From Verrucomicrobiales bacterium (GTDB lineage Bacteria > Verrucomicrobiota > Verrucomicrobiia > Verrucomicrobiales > DEV007): a stretch of DNA of 19,213 nt. A program made the translations under genes and the position numbers. Under the pieces are notes generated by a model. That model was not told the origin of the DNA. It worked only from the letters and a program-made list of their open reading frames with translations, and made no database searches. Positions within the stretch are counted from its first letter, which is position 1, and each line of letters opens with the position of its first letter. Positions 7,509-15,658 of this stretch are shown here, piece after piece. The stretch spans positions 26,028 to 45,240 of the forward strand of contig PAPL01000042.1 in assembly GCA_002708885.1 (NCBI GenBank), given 5' to 3'.

Positions 7509-9077
7509 GTGTCTGCTGACTTTCAAATTTCGCCAATTAATCTTATGAGTAAGCTACAAGAAGTGCCTCATAAGCCTGGTATTTATCTTATGTTGGACCG
7601 TCTTGGACGAGTAATTTATGTTGGTAAAGCTAAAGATTTAAGGAAGAGGCTTTCCAGTTATTTTACACCATCAAGGAAAATTAGAGCAGACATTAAGACG
7701 AGGGCGCTAATTGATAGTATTTGGGATTTCGATTTACACACAGTGAAAAATGAAACTGAAGCTCTGCTCTTAGAGGGTAAATTGATTAAGGAGTACCGTC
7801 CTAAATACAATGTGGTTTTCCGCGATGATAAGAGGTTCATGATGCTCAAGGTGAATCTTTCGGATCCGTTACCGAGGTTCCAGTTAGTGAGAGTCAGAAA
7901 AGAAGACGGGTCTCGCTACTTTGGTCCATTTCCCCATTCAGGGGCATTGCGTTTTACTTTTCACTGGATCAATAAGCAGTTCGGTCTTAGGACTTGCCGT
8001 TCTAGATCTCCGGGAGAATCAGATTATAAGCATTGCAATGATGATGTTATTCGGAATTGTACGGCGCCCTGCATAGCAAAGGTCAGTGCCGAAACCTATA
8101 GAGAAAACATCAAAGAGGCTTGTCAGTTCCTTGATGGGGGATGGCGTGAGAGGATTTCTGAAATTGAGAGTCAGATGGATGAGGCCTCTTCTAATCAAGA
8201 ATATGAATTAGCGGCAGATTTTCGGGACATGATTGATAGTCTGAAAAAAATTCTTCAACCCACAAGGAGATTTACCAGAGGCAGAGGAATTCCTGGATCT
8301 AACATTGACCCTATCGCAGACATTCAGGAACTGAGGTCATTTCTCGGCATGGAAGTGGCTCCGATCACAATGGAGTGCTTCGACATTTCAAATATTTCAT
8401 CAAATCACATCGTTGCATCTATGGTGAGATTTGAAAAAGGAGTCCCTGATAATTCAAATTACCGGCGTTATCGTATCAAGACAGTGAAGACTCAGGATGA
8501 TTTTTCTAGTATGGCTGAGGTGGTGAAGCGCAGATATTCCAGGATTCTTATAGAGGCAAAAAAAAGTATGGATAATGAAACAGAGGAACTGACACAAGAA
8601 CGTCCTTCAGAAGTAATGAAACGATTAAGCAGAGCAGGTTCTAGGATCAAGTTGCCTGATTTAGTGATTGTTGATGGGGGTCAGGGTCAACTTTCTAGTG
8701 CTCTTAAAGAGCTAAAGAAACTTGGCCTTGAAGATCTTCCCATCATTGGTCTTGCTAAAAAAAATGAAGAAATATACAGGCCCGGCGCTGTTGCTCCTCT
8801 TCGAATTCCCCACGAAACTGGAGCATTAAAGTTGCTTCAGCGAATCCGTGATGAAGCTCACCGTTTTGCCAATTCCTATCATCAATTACTGATGAAGCGT
8901 AGGATCGAAGAAAGTGTACTTGATGATTGTCCCGGCCTCAGTGAGGCTCGCAAAAAAAAATTACTGAAAAGATTTGGTTCTGTTGCCCGTATTAAGAAGG
9001 TGAAACCAGAAGAAATAGCCGAAATAAAAGGCATTAGCCTTAAAATGGCTGAACAGATCATTGCATTTTTAAGTTAA
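7509..9077 (+). CDS. uvrC: UvrC, nucleotide excision repair endonuclease subunit
   Basis: UvrC makes the 3' and 5' incisions around DNA lesions after UvrA/UvrB loading. All domains are present in 522 residues, shorter than the E. coli protein of about 610. The GIY-YIG nuclease spans about 20-100 (GIY 24-26, YVG 37-39, metal-binding glutamate within NETEALLLE). Four cysteines at 163, 176, 184 and 188 are spaced like the reported iron-sulfur ligands of E. coli UvrC. A UVR helix for UvrB binding is at about 216-248. The RNase H-like nuclease has Asp292 (CFDISN), Asp389 (VDGGQGQ) and His451 (DEAHRFA). The tandem helix-hairpin-helix domain covers about 472-522. GTG 7509 gives the longest frame; ATG 7545, five residues before PHKPGIYLM, is a good alternative, especially as a TAGAAT hexamer at 7494-7499 could be a promoter -10 element. 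Confidence 0.96.
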   Translation: MSADFQISPINLMSKLQEVPHKPGIYLMLDRLGRVIYVGKAKDLRKRLSSYFTPSRKIRADIKTRALIDSIWDFDLHTVKNETEALLLEGKLIKEYRPKYNVVFRDDKRFMMLKVNLSDPLPRFQLVRVRKEDGSRYFGPFPHSGALRFTFHWINKQFGLRTCRSRSPGESDYKHCNDDVIRNCTAPCIAKVSAETYRENIKEACQFLDGGWRERISEIESQMDEASSNQEYELAADFRDMIDSLKKILQPTRRFTRGRGIPGSNIDPIADIQELRSFLGMEVAPITMECFDISNISSNHIVASMVRFEKGVPDNSNYRRYRIKTVKTQDDFSSMAEVVKRRYSRILIEAKKSMDNETEELTQERPSEVMKRLSRAGSRIKLPDLVIVDGGQGQLSSALKELKKLGLEDLPIIGLAKKNEEIYRPGAVAPLRIPHETGALKLLQRIRDEAHRFANSYHQLLMKRRIEESVLDDCPGLSEARKKKLLKRFGSVARIKKVKPEEIAEIKGISLKMAEQIIAFLS

Positions 9078-9170
9078 ATTCTACCGCTACTGAATGATTC
9101 TTGACGAGATTACATCGGGAGCAGATCTTAGATAAAATCAAATCCCTCAATTACTCACTCCAATACAGAA

Positions 9171-11402
9171 GTGAATTTTAACCTTTCCTTGATCATTTTT
9201 GTTATTCTCTTGCCTTATTGTTTGCAGGCAGAGGATGAACAGGTTTTATCTCCTGTCGAAGCTGCTCCTGAACTGCCAATCATTCCTAAGGCAATACCTG
9301 TTAAACCATCAAATGAGAATAATGATGAAGACAGGAAGGCTCTCCGTGCATTACCTATTTTACCTAATGAGCCTGAGTCCAAGAAGAAGCCTTTGAAGGC
9401 CTTGCCTCTAGATAAAGAAGAAGAGGTAAAAAATAATGAAGCAGAAGAGGATAAGAAAAAGGAAGCTCCTCCTAAGAAATTCGAACTTCCACCCTTGCCG
9501 CCCATAAATGATTCAGATTTGACGGATGAGGACAAGGAAAAATCTAACATCAAAGCTGCATGGGAAACTAAGACAGAAGCACGGACCCTCACTTTAAAGG
9601 TTCCAGCTCCGAGAGGTCAGATAACTGATAGAAATGGGGAATCTCTTGCTCAAAATAAGCTAGGCTATTTTGTTGCGTTGAAATTTCCCTATCTTGAGGA
9701 TCGGAGCGATGAAAATATAATCAATTATGCTAATGAGCGCATTGATTTCGTTTCATCTTTGCTTGGGCATGATTTTTCTTTATCTGATGAGCGCATTTTA
9801 GGTCATTACAAGGACAGGAGATGGCTGCCTTTGCCTTTTTCTGCGATGTTAACGGATGAAGAAAGAAAGTCTCTTGATGAGAATCCGAAGCCTGGGCTAG
9901 AGCTTTTTCCAACTTATCAGCGCTATTATCCTGGTAACGGATTAGCATGTCATGTGATTGGCTATGTAGGGAAAAAAGCCAAAGCGCCTACCGGGCCAGT
10001 AGCTCCTGGTGAATTACTTTGGCCAATTACTGAGGGAAGAGAGGGATTGGAAATGACTTTTGATGAGCATCTGCAAGGCAAGTCTGGAAGAATAAATTAT
10101 TTATTTGATACGAATGGCGCAAAACTAGCCGAAGAGATGGTTGCGCGGCCAGTTCCAGGGAACAATGTAGTTACAACCATTGATCTCGAAATGCAGAGCT
10201 TAGCAGAGAAAGCTTTGGAAAGTCATACGGAAAGGGGGGCTTTAGTTGTAATGGATTGCCAAACTGGTGACATTTATGCGATGGCTTCAAGACCAACTTA
10301 CGACATTAATGTTTGGGTCCCCTCTATTAGCAGTTCTCAATTCAAAGCCCTTCAGCAGGATCCTAACTTACCTCTTTTTCCACGAGCCTTTAGGGGTCAA
10401 TATCCTCCGGCTTCAACTTTTAAGATATCTGTGGCTCTCGCTGCTTTGGAAAATGGAACGGTGGACCAGGAGACAATGATTGATTGTCCGAAATCAATAC
10501 AGATTGGAGATAAAATCTTTCGTAATTGGAGTAAGAATAAGGAGGGCAAGTTAAATGTGATGAATGCCATTATGCGTTCTTGTAATACATGGTTTTACGT
10601 TGTTGGAGGTGACGCTGGAGGAGAAAATATTGCTTCTATGGCACATCGATTTGGTTTCGGGGCTAAGACTGGCATTCCTTTAAATGCTGAAGAGGACGGT
10701 TTTATTCCAACAGACGTCATCTTGCGCGAAAAGTATAATCATGCATTTACTGGAGGGTACGTTGCCCATGCTTCAATTGGCCAAGGGTATGTTCTTGCAA
10801 CGCCGATACAAGTGGCTCAAATGATGGCTGGTGTAGGTAACGGCTATGCTGTTCCTAAGCCTAGGCTTGTTTTACAGGTTCAGGATCTTAACAACAATAT
10901 AACCAAGTCCTTTGATCCTGATGAGCGGAATGCGTTAAATCTGGACTTGAAGAATTTATGGTTAGTCCGTCAAGGTATGATCGATGTTGTTAATGCTAGT
11001 GCAGGCACAGCTAAGAGGGCAAGGAACGATTATGTTACTATGGCAGGAAAGACGGGCACGGGCCAGTGGGTACAAAATGGAGAGGATTTATTGATCTCTT
11101 GGTTCGCTGGATTTGCGCCTGCGGAGGATCCAAGATTTGCATTTGCTGCAATATGCGAAGGGAATCCCGGTCAGGAAATTACTGGCAGCAGTAAAGCTGC
11201 CCCAATGGTCGGTGAATTTTTCAATGCTCTATATAAATTGAAGAGTGAGAGAGGTGAATTGGAAGGGTATTCAAAAACTGCAGTTGCATCTTCATTTGTA
11301 TTACCTAAATCTGAAGAGGATCAGCAGTTTGAGGACGAACAGCCAGTGCGTTCAGAGAGTCCTTTTCGTAGAATATTTAATCCTTTCCGAAAAAAAAGAT
11401 AA
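9171..11402 (+). CDS. mrdA: Class B penicillin-binding protein (PBP2-type peptidoglycan transpeptidase)
   Basis: This 743-residue class B PBP is the D,D-transpeptidase that cross-links peptidoglycan, most like PBP2/MrdA of the elongation machinery. All three active-site motifs are intact: STFK with nucleophile Ser415, SCN at 470-472 and KTG at 627-629. The dimerisation/pedestal domain starts at APRGQITDRNGESLA (146-160). The N-terminus is odd. Residues 5-18 form a short hydrophobic stretch ending LQA before EDE, which looks like a cleavable signal peptide. About 115 residues of Pro/Lys/Glu-rich low-complexity sequence follow, where PBP2 normally has an uncleaved anchor right next to the catalytic part. 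The C-terminal tail (about 700-743) is acidic, then Arg/Lys-rich. The start is GTG 9171 and the spacing to uvrC is 93 bases. I see no rodA/mreC genes here, so PBP2 rather than PBP3 rests on motif resemblance. Confidence 0.9.
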   Translation: MNFNLSLIIFVILLPYCLQAEDEQVLSPVEAAPELPIIPKAIPVKPSNENNDEDRKALRALPILPNEPESKKKPLKALPLDKEEEVKNNEAEEDKKKEAPPKKFELPPLPPINDSDLTDEDKEKSNIKAAWETKTEARTLTLKVPAPRGQITDRNGESLAQNKLGYFVALKFPYLEDRSDENIINYANERIDFVSSLLGHDFSLSDERILGHYKDRRWLPLPFSAMLTDEERKSLDENPKPGLELFPTYQRYYPGNGLACHVIGYVGKKAKAPTGPVAPGELLWPITEGREGLEMTFDEHLQGKSGRINYLFDTNGAKLAEEMVARPVPGNNVVTTIDLEMQSLAEKALESHTERGALVVMDCQTGDIYAMASRPTYDINVWVPSISSSQFKALQQDPNLPLFPRAFRGQYPPASTFKISVALAALENGTVDQETMIDCPKSIQIGDKIFRNWSKNKEGKLNVMNAIMRSCNTWFYVVGGDAGGENIASMAHRFGFGAKTGIPLNAEEDGFIPTDVILREKYNHAFTGGYVAHASIGQGYVLATPIQVAQMMAGVGNGYAVPKPRLVLQVQDLNNNITKSFDPDERNALNLDLKNLWLVRQGMIDVVNASAGTAKRARNDYVTMAGKTGTGQWVQNGEDLLISWFAGFAPAEDPRFAFAAICEGNPGQEITGSSKAAPMVGEFFNALYKLKSERGELEGYSKTAVASSFVLPKSEEDQQFEDEQPVRSESPFRRIFNPFRKKR

Positions 11403-11428
11403 ACTCCTAATTAGTTTTACCATATCCC

Positions 11429-11839
11429 ATGGAAGTCCAAGTTGCTACCCTTTGTGATTCTGCTCATGATTATAATCATAAGCTGTGTATCATAGGCACT
11501 TTTGATACGATATGTTCGACCCATTTGCCTGTTGTTCATCCTCAATGTGCAATAGCGCTGAGGATTTGTTTTAAGCCTGGAGATGAAGGTGATCATGAAA
11601 TTTCAATCAATTTTATAGATGATGACGGAAAACCCAAGATGCCCTCCATTCAATCAAGGATAACAGTGCAGCTTCCCCAAGATGCATATTTTCTTACTCG
11701 TAACCTTGTAATTAACATGCAGCGACTGCACTTCGACAGCGTTGGCCAGTTTTCAATAGATGTGAGTGCGGATGGTAATATGCTCACAAGAATTCCTCTG
11801 AGGGTTATGCTGGTTGATAAAAAAGAAACTAGTCCATAA
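11429..11839 (+). CDS. DUF6941-family protein of unknown function
   Basis: This 136-residue cytosolic protein has no signal peptide or membrane segment. I recognise it as DUF6941-like from its N-terminus (MEVQVATLCDSA, then KLCIIGTFDTIC and PVVHPQCAIALRICF), its middle (FIDDDGKPKMPSI) and its end (LVINMQRLHFDSVGQFSIDVSADG followed by RIPLRVML). The family reads as an all-beta fold and has no established function. The ATG at 11429 lies 26 bases after the PBP2 stop, so the two are probably co-transcribed; the family's role in cell-wall biology, if any, is unknown. It ends two bases before the convergent cupin gene. Confidence 0.8.
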   Translation: MEVQVATLCDSAHDYNHKLCIIGTFDTICSTHLPVVHPQCAIALRICFKPGDEGDHEISINFIDDDGKPKMPSIQSRITVQLPQDAYFLTRNLVINMQRLHFDSVGQFSIDVSADGNMLTRIPLRVMLVDKKETSP

Positions 11840-11841
11840 AT

Positions 11842-12201
11842 TTATATAAAATAAGTATCTTCATGGGAATAGGGAGGAGAACAGCAGCATAGTAAACGGA
11901 CCGGGTCGTCCCCAATTGCAGTGATCTGATGCCATGATCCCGAGGCAATTAAAATGGCATCACCTGCTGACACTTTTCTGGTAACACCGTCTATTTCCAT
12001 TTCTGCTTGTACTTCTAATATGAAATAAAATTCTTCACTGAATTTATGATAGTGCCTTTGAGTAGATCCTTTTGGGGGTAATCTTGCTTCGGCAAGACTT
12101 TGATTTCTTACAGGAGCATTGCTCTTATCTAAAATGCTTATAATTGTTGATCCGTCCTTAGTAGTGAATGGTATCTGTTCATGAATATGGTTGATATGCA
12201 T
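11842..12201 (-). CDS. Single-domain cupin protein
   Basis: This 119-residue small beta-barrel protein has the cupin metal site: RHYHKFSEEFYFILE supplies His50, His52 and Glu56/57, and GDAILIASGSWHQI supplies His91. It ends with a CCCSPPYSHEDTYF tail common in this cupin type. Such proteins bind a divalent metal and may be small-molecule isomerases, oxygenases or sensors; the substrate cannot be read. The open frame extends to TTG 12237 (131 residues), but I prefer ATG 12201 because MHINHIHEQIPFTTKDGS looks like a normal family N-terminus. It is a lone minus-strand gene between DUF6941 and mpl and shares a divergent intergenic region of about 70 bases with mpl. Confidence 0.85.
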   Translation of the reverse strand: MHINHIHEQIPFTTKDGSTIISILDKSNAPVRNQSLAEARLPPKGSTQRHYHKFSEEFYFILEVQAEMEIDGVTRKVSAGDAILIASGSWHQITAIGDDPVRLLCCCSPPYSHEDTYFI

Positions 12202-12274
12202 ATAAATAATTTCAGGGAATAATGATAGAATTTGCAAGTTTGACTTTCAGACTGATGCTATTGAAATATCAATA

Positions 12275-13672
12275 ATGATGCGAACTGATCAGAGTCATCG
12301 TCATTTTCATTTCATAGGGATTTGTGGTACTGCCATGGGAGCAGTGGCCGCGGCCATGAAAGACCGTGGATATACAGTCACTGGATCAGATCAGAATGTT
12401 TATCCTCCAATGTCTGATTTTCTTGCAGATAAAGGGATTGTCATAACTGGTGGTGATGGTCCTGATAATATTCCTGAAGGAGTCAGTTTAGTTGTCATAG
12501 GAAATGCAATGAGTCGTGGCAATTCGGAACTGGAAGAGGTACTTGACCGTAAACTTCCCTATACTTCGTTACCCGAATTGCTCAAGAATGAGTTTCTCAA
12601 AGGTAAGAGAAATATTGTTGTAACAGGAACACATGGAAAAACAACAACATCTTCTATGGCAGCCCATATCTTGAAGTTTAATGGACAAGATCCTAGCCAT
12701 ATGATCGGTGGGATTCCTCTGGACCTTGGGCAAGGTGGTAATTTTACAGATTCTGATTTCTTTGTCCTTGAAGGTGATGAATATGATACTGCATTCTTTG
12801 ATAAACGTTCGAAGTTCATTCATTACCTTCCTGAGGTTGTTATCATAAACAATATTGAGTTCGACCATGCTGATATTTTTGAGGACATAAATGACATTAA
12901 ATTGAGCTTTAGAAGGATGTTGAATATTGTCCCGAGGAAAGGGGTGGTCTTCGTTAATGGAGATGATTCAGATGCTGTCGATGTTGCTGTCGATTGTCCT
13001 GCCCCGGTCATTAAGGTCGGAGTAAATGATAAATGTGAATATCGTATTCAGGGCATGTCTTTTTGCTCAGGTTCTTCATCCTTCACTTTGAATGGATTCA
13101 GATATGAGGTTCCTATGGATGGTGAGTTTAATGTTCGTAACGCAGCTATGGCGGTCAGCGCTTCTTTGTTCGTTGGTTTAGAGGAATCTACGATTGCAGA
13201 AGCTCTTGCTAGTTTTTCTGGAGTTGCACGTAGGCAGGAATTCAGGGGAGAGGAATCAGGAGTCAGGATCATTGATGATTTTGGCCATCATCCCACTGCG
13301 ATCGGGTCGACCATCGATGCTATTCGTCAAAGGTATGAAGGCTCTAGGATTTGGGCCCTTTTTGAGCCTCGGTCGAATACTAGTCGCCGCAATTTGATGC
13401 AGGACCAGTTAGAATCAGCTCTATCAAAGGCAGATGGTATATTTATCAGCGAGGTTCCTGATCCGGAGAAAGTTCCTTCAGGCGAATTGCTCAATGTTAA
13501 CTCAGTAATTGAAGGGCTGAAAGCAAAAGGTAAGATAGCCTTTCAGGGTTCGGATTCTGATGACATAGTAGAAAAATTAATACCTCTCACCGAGCCTAAC
13601 GATGTGGTCATTGTGTTAAGTAACGGAGGTTTTGGGGGAATTCACTCAAAATTGCTAAAAGGGCTTCGGTGA
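12275..13672 (+). CDS. mpl: Mpl, UDP-MurNAc:murein tripeptide ligase
   Basis: Mpl attaches the recycled peptide L-Ala-D-Glu-meso-Dap directly to UDP-N-acetylmuramate in the cytoplasm, returning murein fragments to the precursor pool. This 465-residue Mur ligase has the Mpl-type N-terminus HFHFIGICGTAMGAVAAAMK and SDQNVYPPMSDFL (38-50), which separates it from MurC. The ATP loop GTHGKTTTSS is at 118-127. LEGDEYDTAFFDKRSKF (165-181) and NNIEFDHADIF (192-202) are typical of Mpl. DDFGHHPTAI supports the C-terminal domain, and a glycine-rich GGFGGIH motif is near the end. ATG 12275 and ATG 12278 are equally possible. It is the first gene of an operon; its TGA overlaps the next gene's GTG. Its presence predicts a meso-Dap cell wall and peptidoglycan recycling. 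Confidence 0.94.
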   Translation: MMRTDQSHRHFHFIGICGTAMGAVAAAMKDRGYTVTGSDQNVYPPMSDFLADKGIVITGGDGPDNIPEGVSLVVIGNAMSRGNSELEEVLDRKLPYTSLPELLKNEFLKGKRNIVVTGTHGKTTTSSMAAHILKFNGQDPSHMIGGIPLDLGQGGNFTDSDFFVLEGDEYDTAFFDKRSKFIHYLPEVVIINNIEFDHADIFEDINDIKLSFRRMLNIVPRKGVVFVNGDDSDAVDVAVDCPAPVIKVGVNDKCEYRIQGMSFCSGSSSFTLNGFRYEVPMDGEFNVRNAAMAVSASLFVGLEESTIAEALASFSGVARRQEFRGEESGVRIIDDFGHHPTAIGSTIDAIRQRYEGSRIWALFEPRSNTSRRNLMQDQLESALSKADGIFISEVPDPEKVPSGELLNVNSVIEGLKAKGKIAFQGSDSDDIVEKLIPLTEPNDVVIVLSNGGFGGIHSKLLKGLR

Positions 13673-14448
13673 TACGGTTAAAAGAAATGGTAAGATTGAT
13701 TTGTTTATTTCTTTTAGTGGGATTGGCTGGTCCTTTTGATGCTGAGGGTGGATTGATTTTTCGCAGTTATATCTTGAAGGATGTTGAGCAACTGGTAGTT
13801 GTTGTGACAGATGATTGGAATAGCTCTGAGGGGAAGTTGATGTGTTATACACGAGAGGGTCGTAAATTATGGAGGTCTCAATGGAAGGAACCAGTTCCCG
13901 TTGTGCTTGGTTCTAAGGGCCTTGCTTGGGGAAGGGGCGCCTATGCAGAAAATGGGAAAAGACTGAAGAAGGAAGGTGACGGATGTGCTCCTGCTGGAAT
14001 ATTTAAAATCGGTAAGATTTACGGAGAGTCAAGAACATTGCCTGGGGGATCAAATTACCCATATCATAGAATAACTAAATTAGATGCTTGGGTAGATGAT
14101 CCTGAGAATCCTTTTTATAATAGGCATGTGAGGATAGGTCACAAAGAGAAGGAGCCTGTTTGGTTCCAATCTCAGCGGATGAGGCTAGGTGACCCTGCGT
14201 ACAAATGGCTCATTGAAATTCGGCACAACAGTGATCCTCCCAAGCCAGGATACGGTAGTGCAATATTTTTTCATGTTGAGAGGGGGGCTGGAAGAAAAAC
14301 TGCTGGATGCACTGCAATGAAGTTAATTGATTTAGAGCGAATCATATCTTTTTTAAAGGAAGACAAGAACCCGCACTATATACTTCTTCCGAATTCTGAA
14401 TATAAAAGAAAAAGGAAAAAAATGAACTTCCCTGATTTTTCTTATTAG
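13669..14448 (+). CDS. L,D-transpeptidase (YkuD)-like exported protein
   Basis: This 259-residue protein has a signal peptide (hydrophobic LICLFLLVGLAG, about 10-21) and a YkuD-type catalytic domain in its C-terminal half. The active-site region reads SAIFFHVERGAGRKTAGCTAM, with His202 and nucleophile Cys214; this is the GC-x-M variant seen in many YkuD-family proteins. PAGIFKIGKIYG (108-119) is the usual strand before the active site. The enzyme would form or rearrange 3-3 peptidoglycan cross-links in the periplasm, or act as a related carboxypeptidase or endopeptidase. GTG 13669 overlaps the mpl stop by four bases; ATG 13687 would give an equally good signal peptide. The C-terminus has a basic KRKRKKM stretch. 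It stops two bases before the CPXCG gene. Confidence 0.82.
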   Translation: MIRLKEMVRLICLFLLVGLAGPFDAEGGLIFRSYILKDVEQLVVVVTDDWNSSEGKLMCYTREGRKLWRSQWKEPVPVVLGSKGLAWGRGAYAENGKRLKKEGDGCAPAGIFKIGKIYGESRTLPGGSNYPYHRITKLDAWVDDPENPFYNRHVRIGHKEKEPVWFQSQRMRLGDPAYKWLIEIRHNSDPPKPGYGSAIFFHVERGAGRKTAGCTAMKLIDLERIISFLKEDKNPHYILLPNSEYKRKRKKMNFPDFSY

Positions 14449-14450
14449 GC

Positions 14451-14633
14451 ATGGATTTGATTGAAATACTATGTCCGACTTGTTTTGAAGTTTTCGAAAT
14501 TGTTTCTCCTCCTTTCTCAGAAATACCTGCGGAACTTGATTATGATTGTGAGGTGTGCTGTTCTCCTCTGATAATTGATCTGCATGGAAATGGTGATGAA
14601 ATTACAGTGCAATCTCGTGCTTTGAGTAATTGA
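14451..14633 (+). CDS. CPXCG-type cysteine-rich small protein
   Basis: This 60-residue protein has the paired cysteine knuckles of the Cys-rich CPXCG family: CPTC at 8-11 and DCEVCC at 32-37. They could bind one zinc ion as a zinc ribbon. The usual glycine after the first knuckle is phenylalanine here (CPTCF). The middle EIPAELDYDCEVCCSPL fits the family's acidic region. There is no signal peptide and no known function. It sits two bases after the L,D-transpeptidase gene and four bases before the glycosyltransferase, clearly inside one operon. The family is small and poorly studied, so any link to the cell-wall genes is only by position. Confidence 0.85.
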   Translation: MDLIEILCPTCFEVFEIVSPPFSEIPAELDYDCEVCCSPLIIDLHGNGDEITVQSRALSN

Positions 14634-14637
14634 TATT

Positions 14638-15648
14638 ATGCCGAGAGTTTCAGTGATACTTCCTGTATATAATGCAGATAAGACTCTATACAGTGCGGCA
14701 AAAAGTTGCCTGGATCAGACGTACAAAGATCTGGAGTTAATTATTATTGATGATGGATCAACTGATAAGAGTGCAGAAATTTCTAATGATATTTTGAATA
14801 AAGATCAACGCGTCTCTTTCATTCAGTTCAATGAAAATTCTGGTGTGTCCATTGCTATAGAGGAGGGGAGGAGAATGGCCAGTGGATCATTCATCGCTAG
14901 AATGGATGCTGATGATATATCGCATCCGGAAAGGATAAGGAAACAGGTGGAATTCCTAGATGCGAACCGATCCCTTTCAGGGTGCGGGACGTCGGTCCGG
15001 TTAGTGAATGCACCAAAGGCTGACCCTGGTAGAGGCTTTTCCGCATATGTTTCTTGGCTGAACGGGTTAAATGATTATGAGTCTCTCGCATCCCAGAGGT
15101 TCATCGATAGTCCGATCGCCAATCCATCAAGCATGGTCCGTTCTTCTGCTTTGGATAAGGTAGGCGGATTTTCCAATCCTGAGTGGGCTGAAGATTATGA
15201 TCTTTGGCTTCGTTTGTTGGATAAGAAAATGAAGTTGATAAATATTCCTGAAGTTCTTTTAGACTGGCATGATTCGTTGACCCGATTGACGAGAAGCTCT
15301 GACCGATATTCTTTAGCCAAATTTTCCCAGGCCAAGGCCCATTATATTTCGAAATTGGAACTCGCAGTTAATAGTGGTGTTGATATTGCTGGGGCTGGGC
15401 CTATAGGGAAGAGAATTGCTAATGATCTTATTTCCGAGGGAATTTCAGTGAACCGGTTTTATGAGGTCAATGAGCGTAGGATAGGGGAACATATTCACGG
15501 GATCGAAGTGTTTGATTATTCATCTTTGAGGGCAGGATCTTCAATGCTTATTAGTGCTGTTGCGCGGCCTGGTGCTCGTGGAATTATTCGTGAATTGGCG
15601 AATAATTCAGGCTTTTGTGAGGGCGTTGATTACTTTTGTGTGGCCTGA
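14638..15648 (+). CDS. Family-2 glycosyltransferase with C-terminal Rossmann-like domain
   Basis: This 336-residue cytosolic protein has two parts. Residues 1-215 are a GT2 domain: VSVILPVYNADKTL at the N-terminus, IIDDGSTDKS at 37-46, the metal-binding MDADD at 89-93 and the acceptor-site WAEDYDLWLRL at 183-193. After a helical stretch (about 216-245), the C-terminal part contains DIAGAGPIGKRIANDLISEG (249-268). This is a nucleotide-binding-like glycine-rich loop followed by a beta-alpha pattern, and it ends FCEGVDYFCVA. The second domain looks like a small Rossmann fold, as in sugar-modifying or PglD-like proteins, so this is probably a fusion. The sugar and acceptor are unknown. It is the last gene of the mpl operon. 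Its TGA is 10 bases from the stop of the convergent formylglycine enzyme gene. Confidence 0.88.
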   Translation: MPRVSVILPVYNADKTLYSAAKSCLDQTYKDLELIIIDDGSTDKSAEISNDILNKDQRVSFIQFNENSGVSIAIEEGRRMASGSFIARMDADDISHPERIRKQVEFLDANRSLSGCGTSVRLVNAPKADPGRGFSAYVSWLNGLNDYESLASQRFIDSPIANPSSMVRSSALDKVGGFSNPEWAEDYDLWLRLLDKKMKLINIPEVLLDWHDSLTRLTRSSDRYSLAKFSQAKAHYISKLELAVNSGVDIAGAGPIGKRIANDLISEGISVNRFYEVNERRIGEHIHGIEVFDYSSLRAGSSMLISAVARPGARGIIRELANNSGFCEGVDYFCVA

Positions 15649-15658
15649 TCCCATCTGA

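Noticed and set aside
9101..9138. TTGACG with a downstream AT-rich hexamer before the penicillin-binding protein gene
   Set aside because: No -10 element lies at 16-18 bases from the hexamer; the AT-rich part is more than 22 bases away.
9215..9592. Minus-strand open frame of 125 codons, rich in Ser/Leu/Phe
   Set aside because: It is the antisense shadow of the Lys/Glu/Pro-rich linker of the penicillin-binding protein; composition is explained by that codon use.
12559..12868. Two overlapping minus-strand frames inside mpl
   Set aside because: They lie opposite the conserved ATP-binding and substrate-binding regions of mpl and show no protein-family features.
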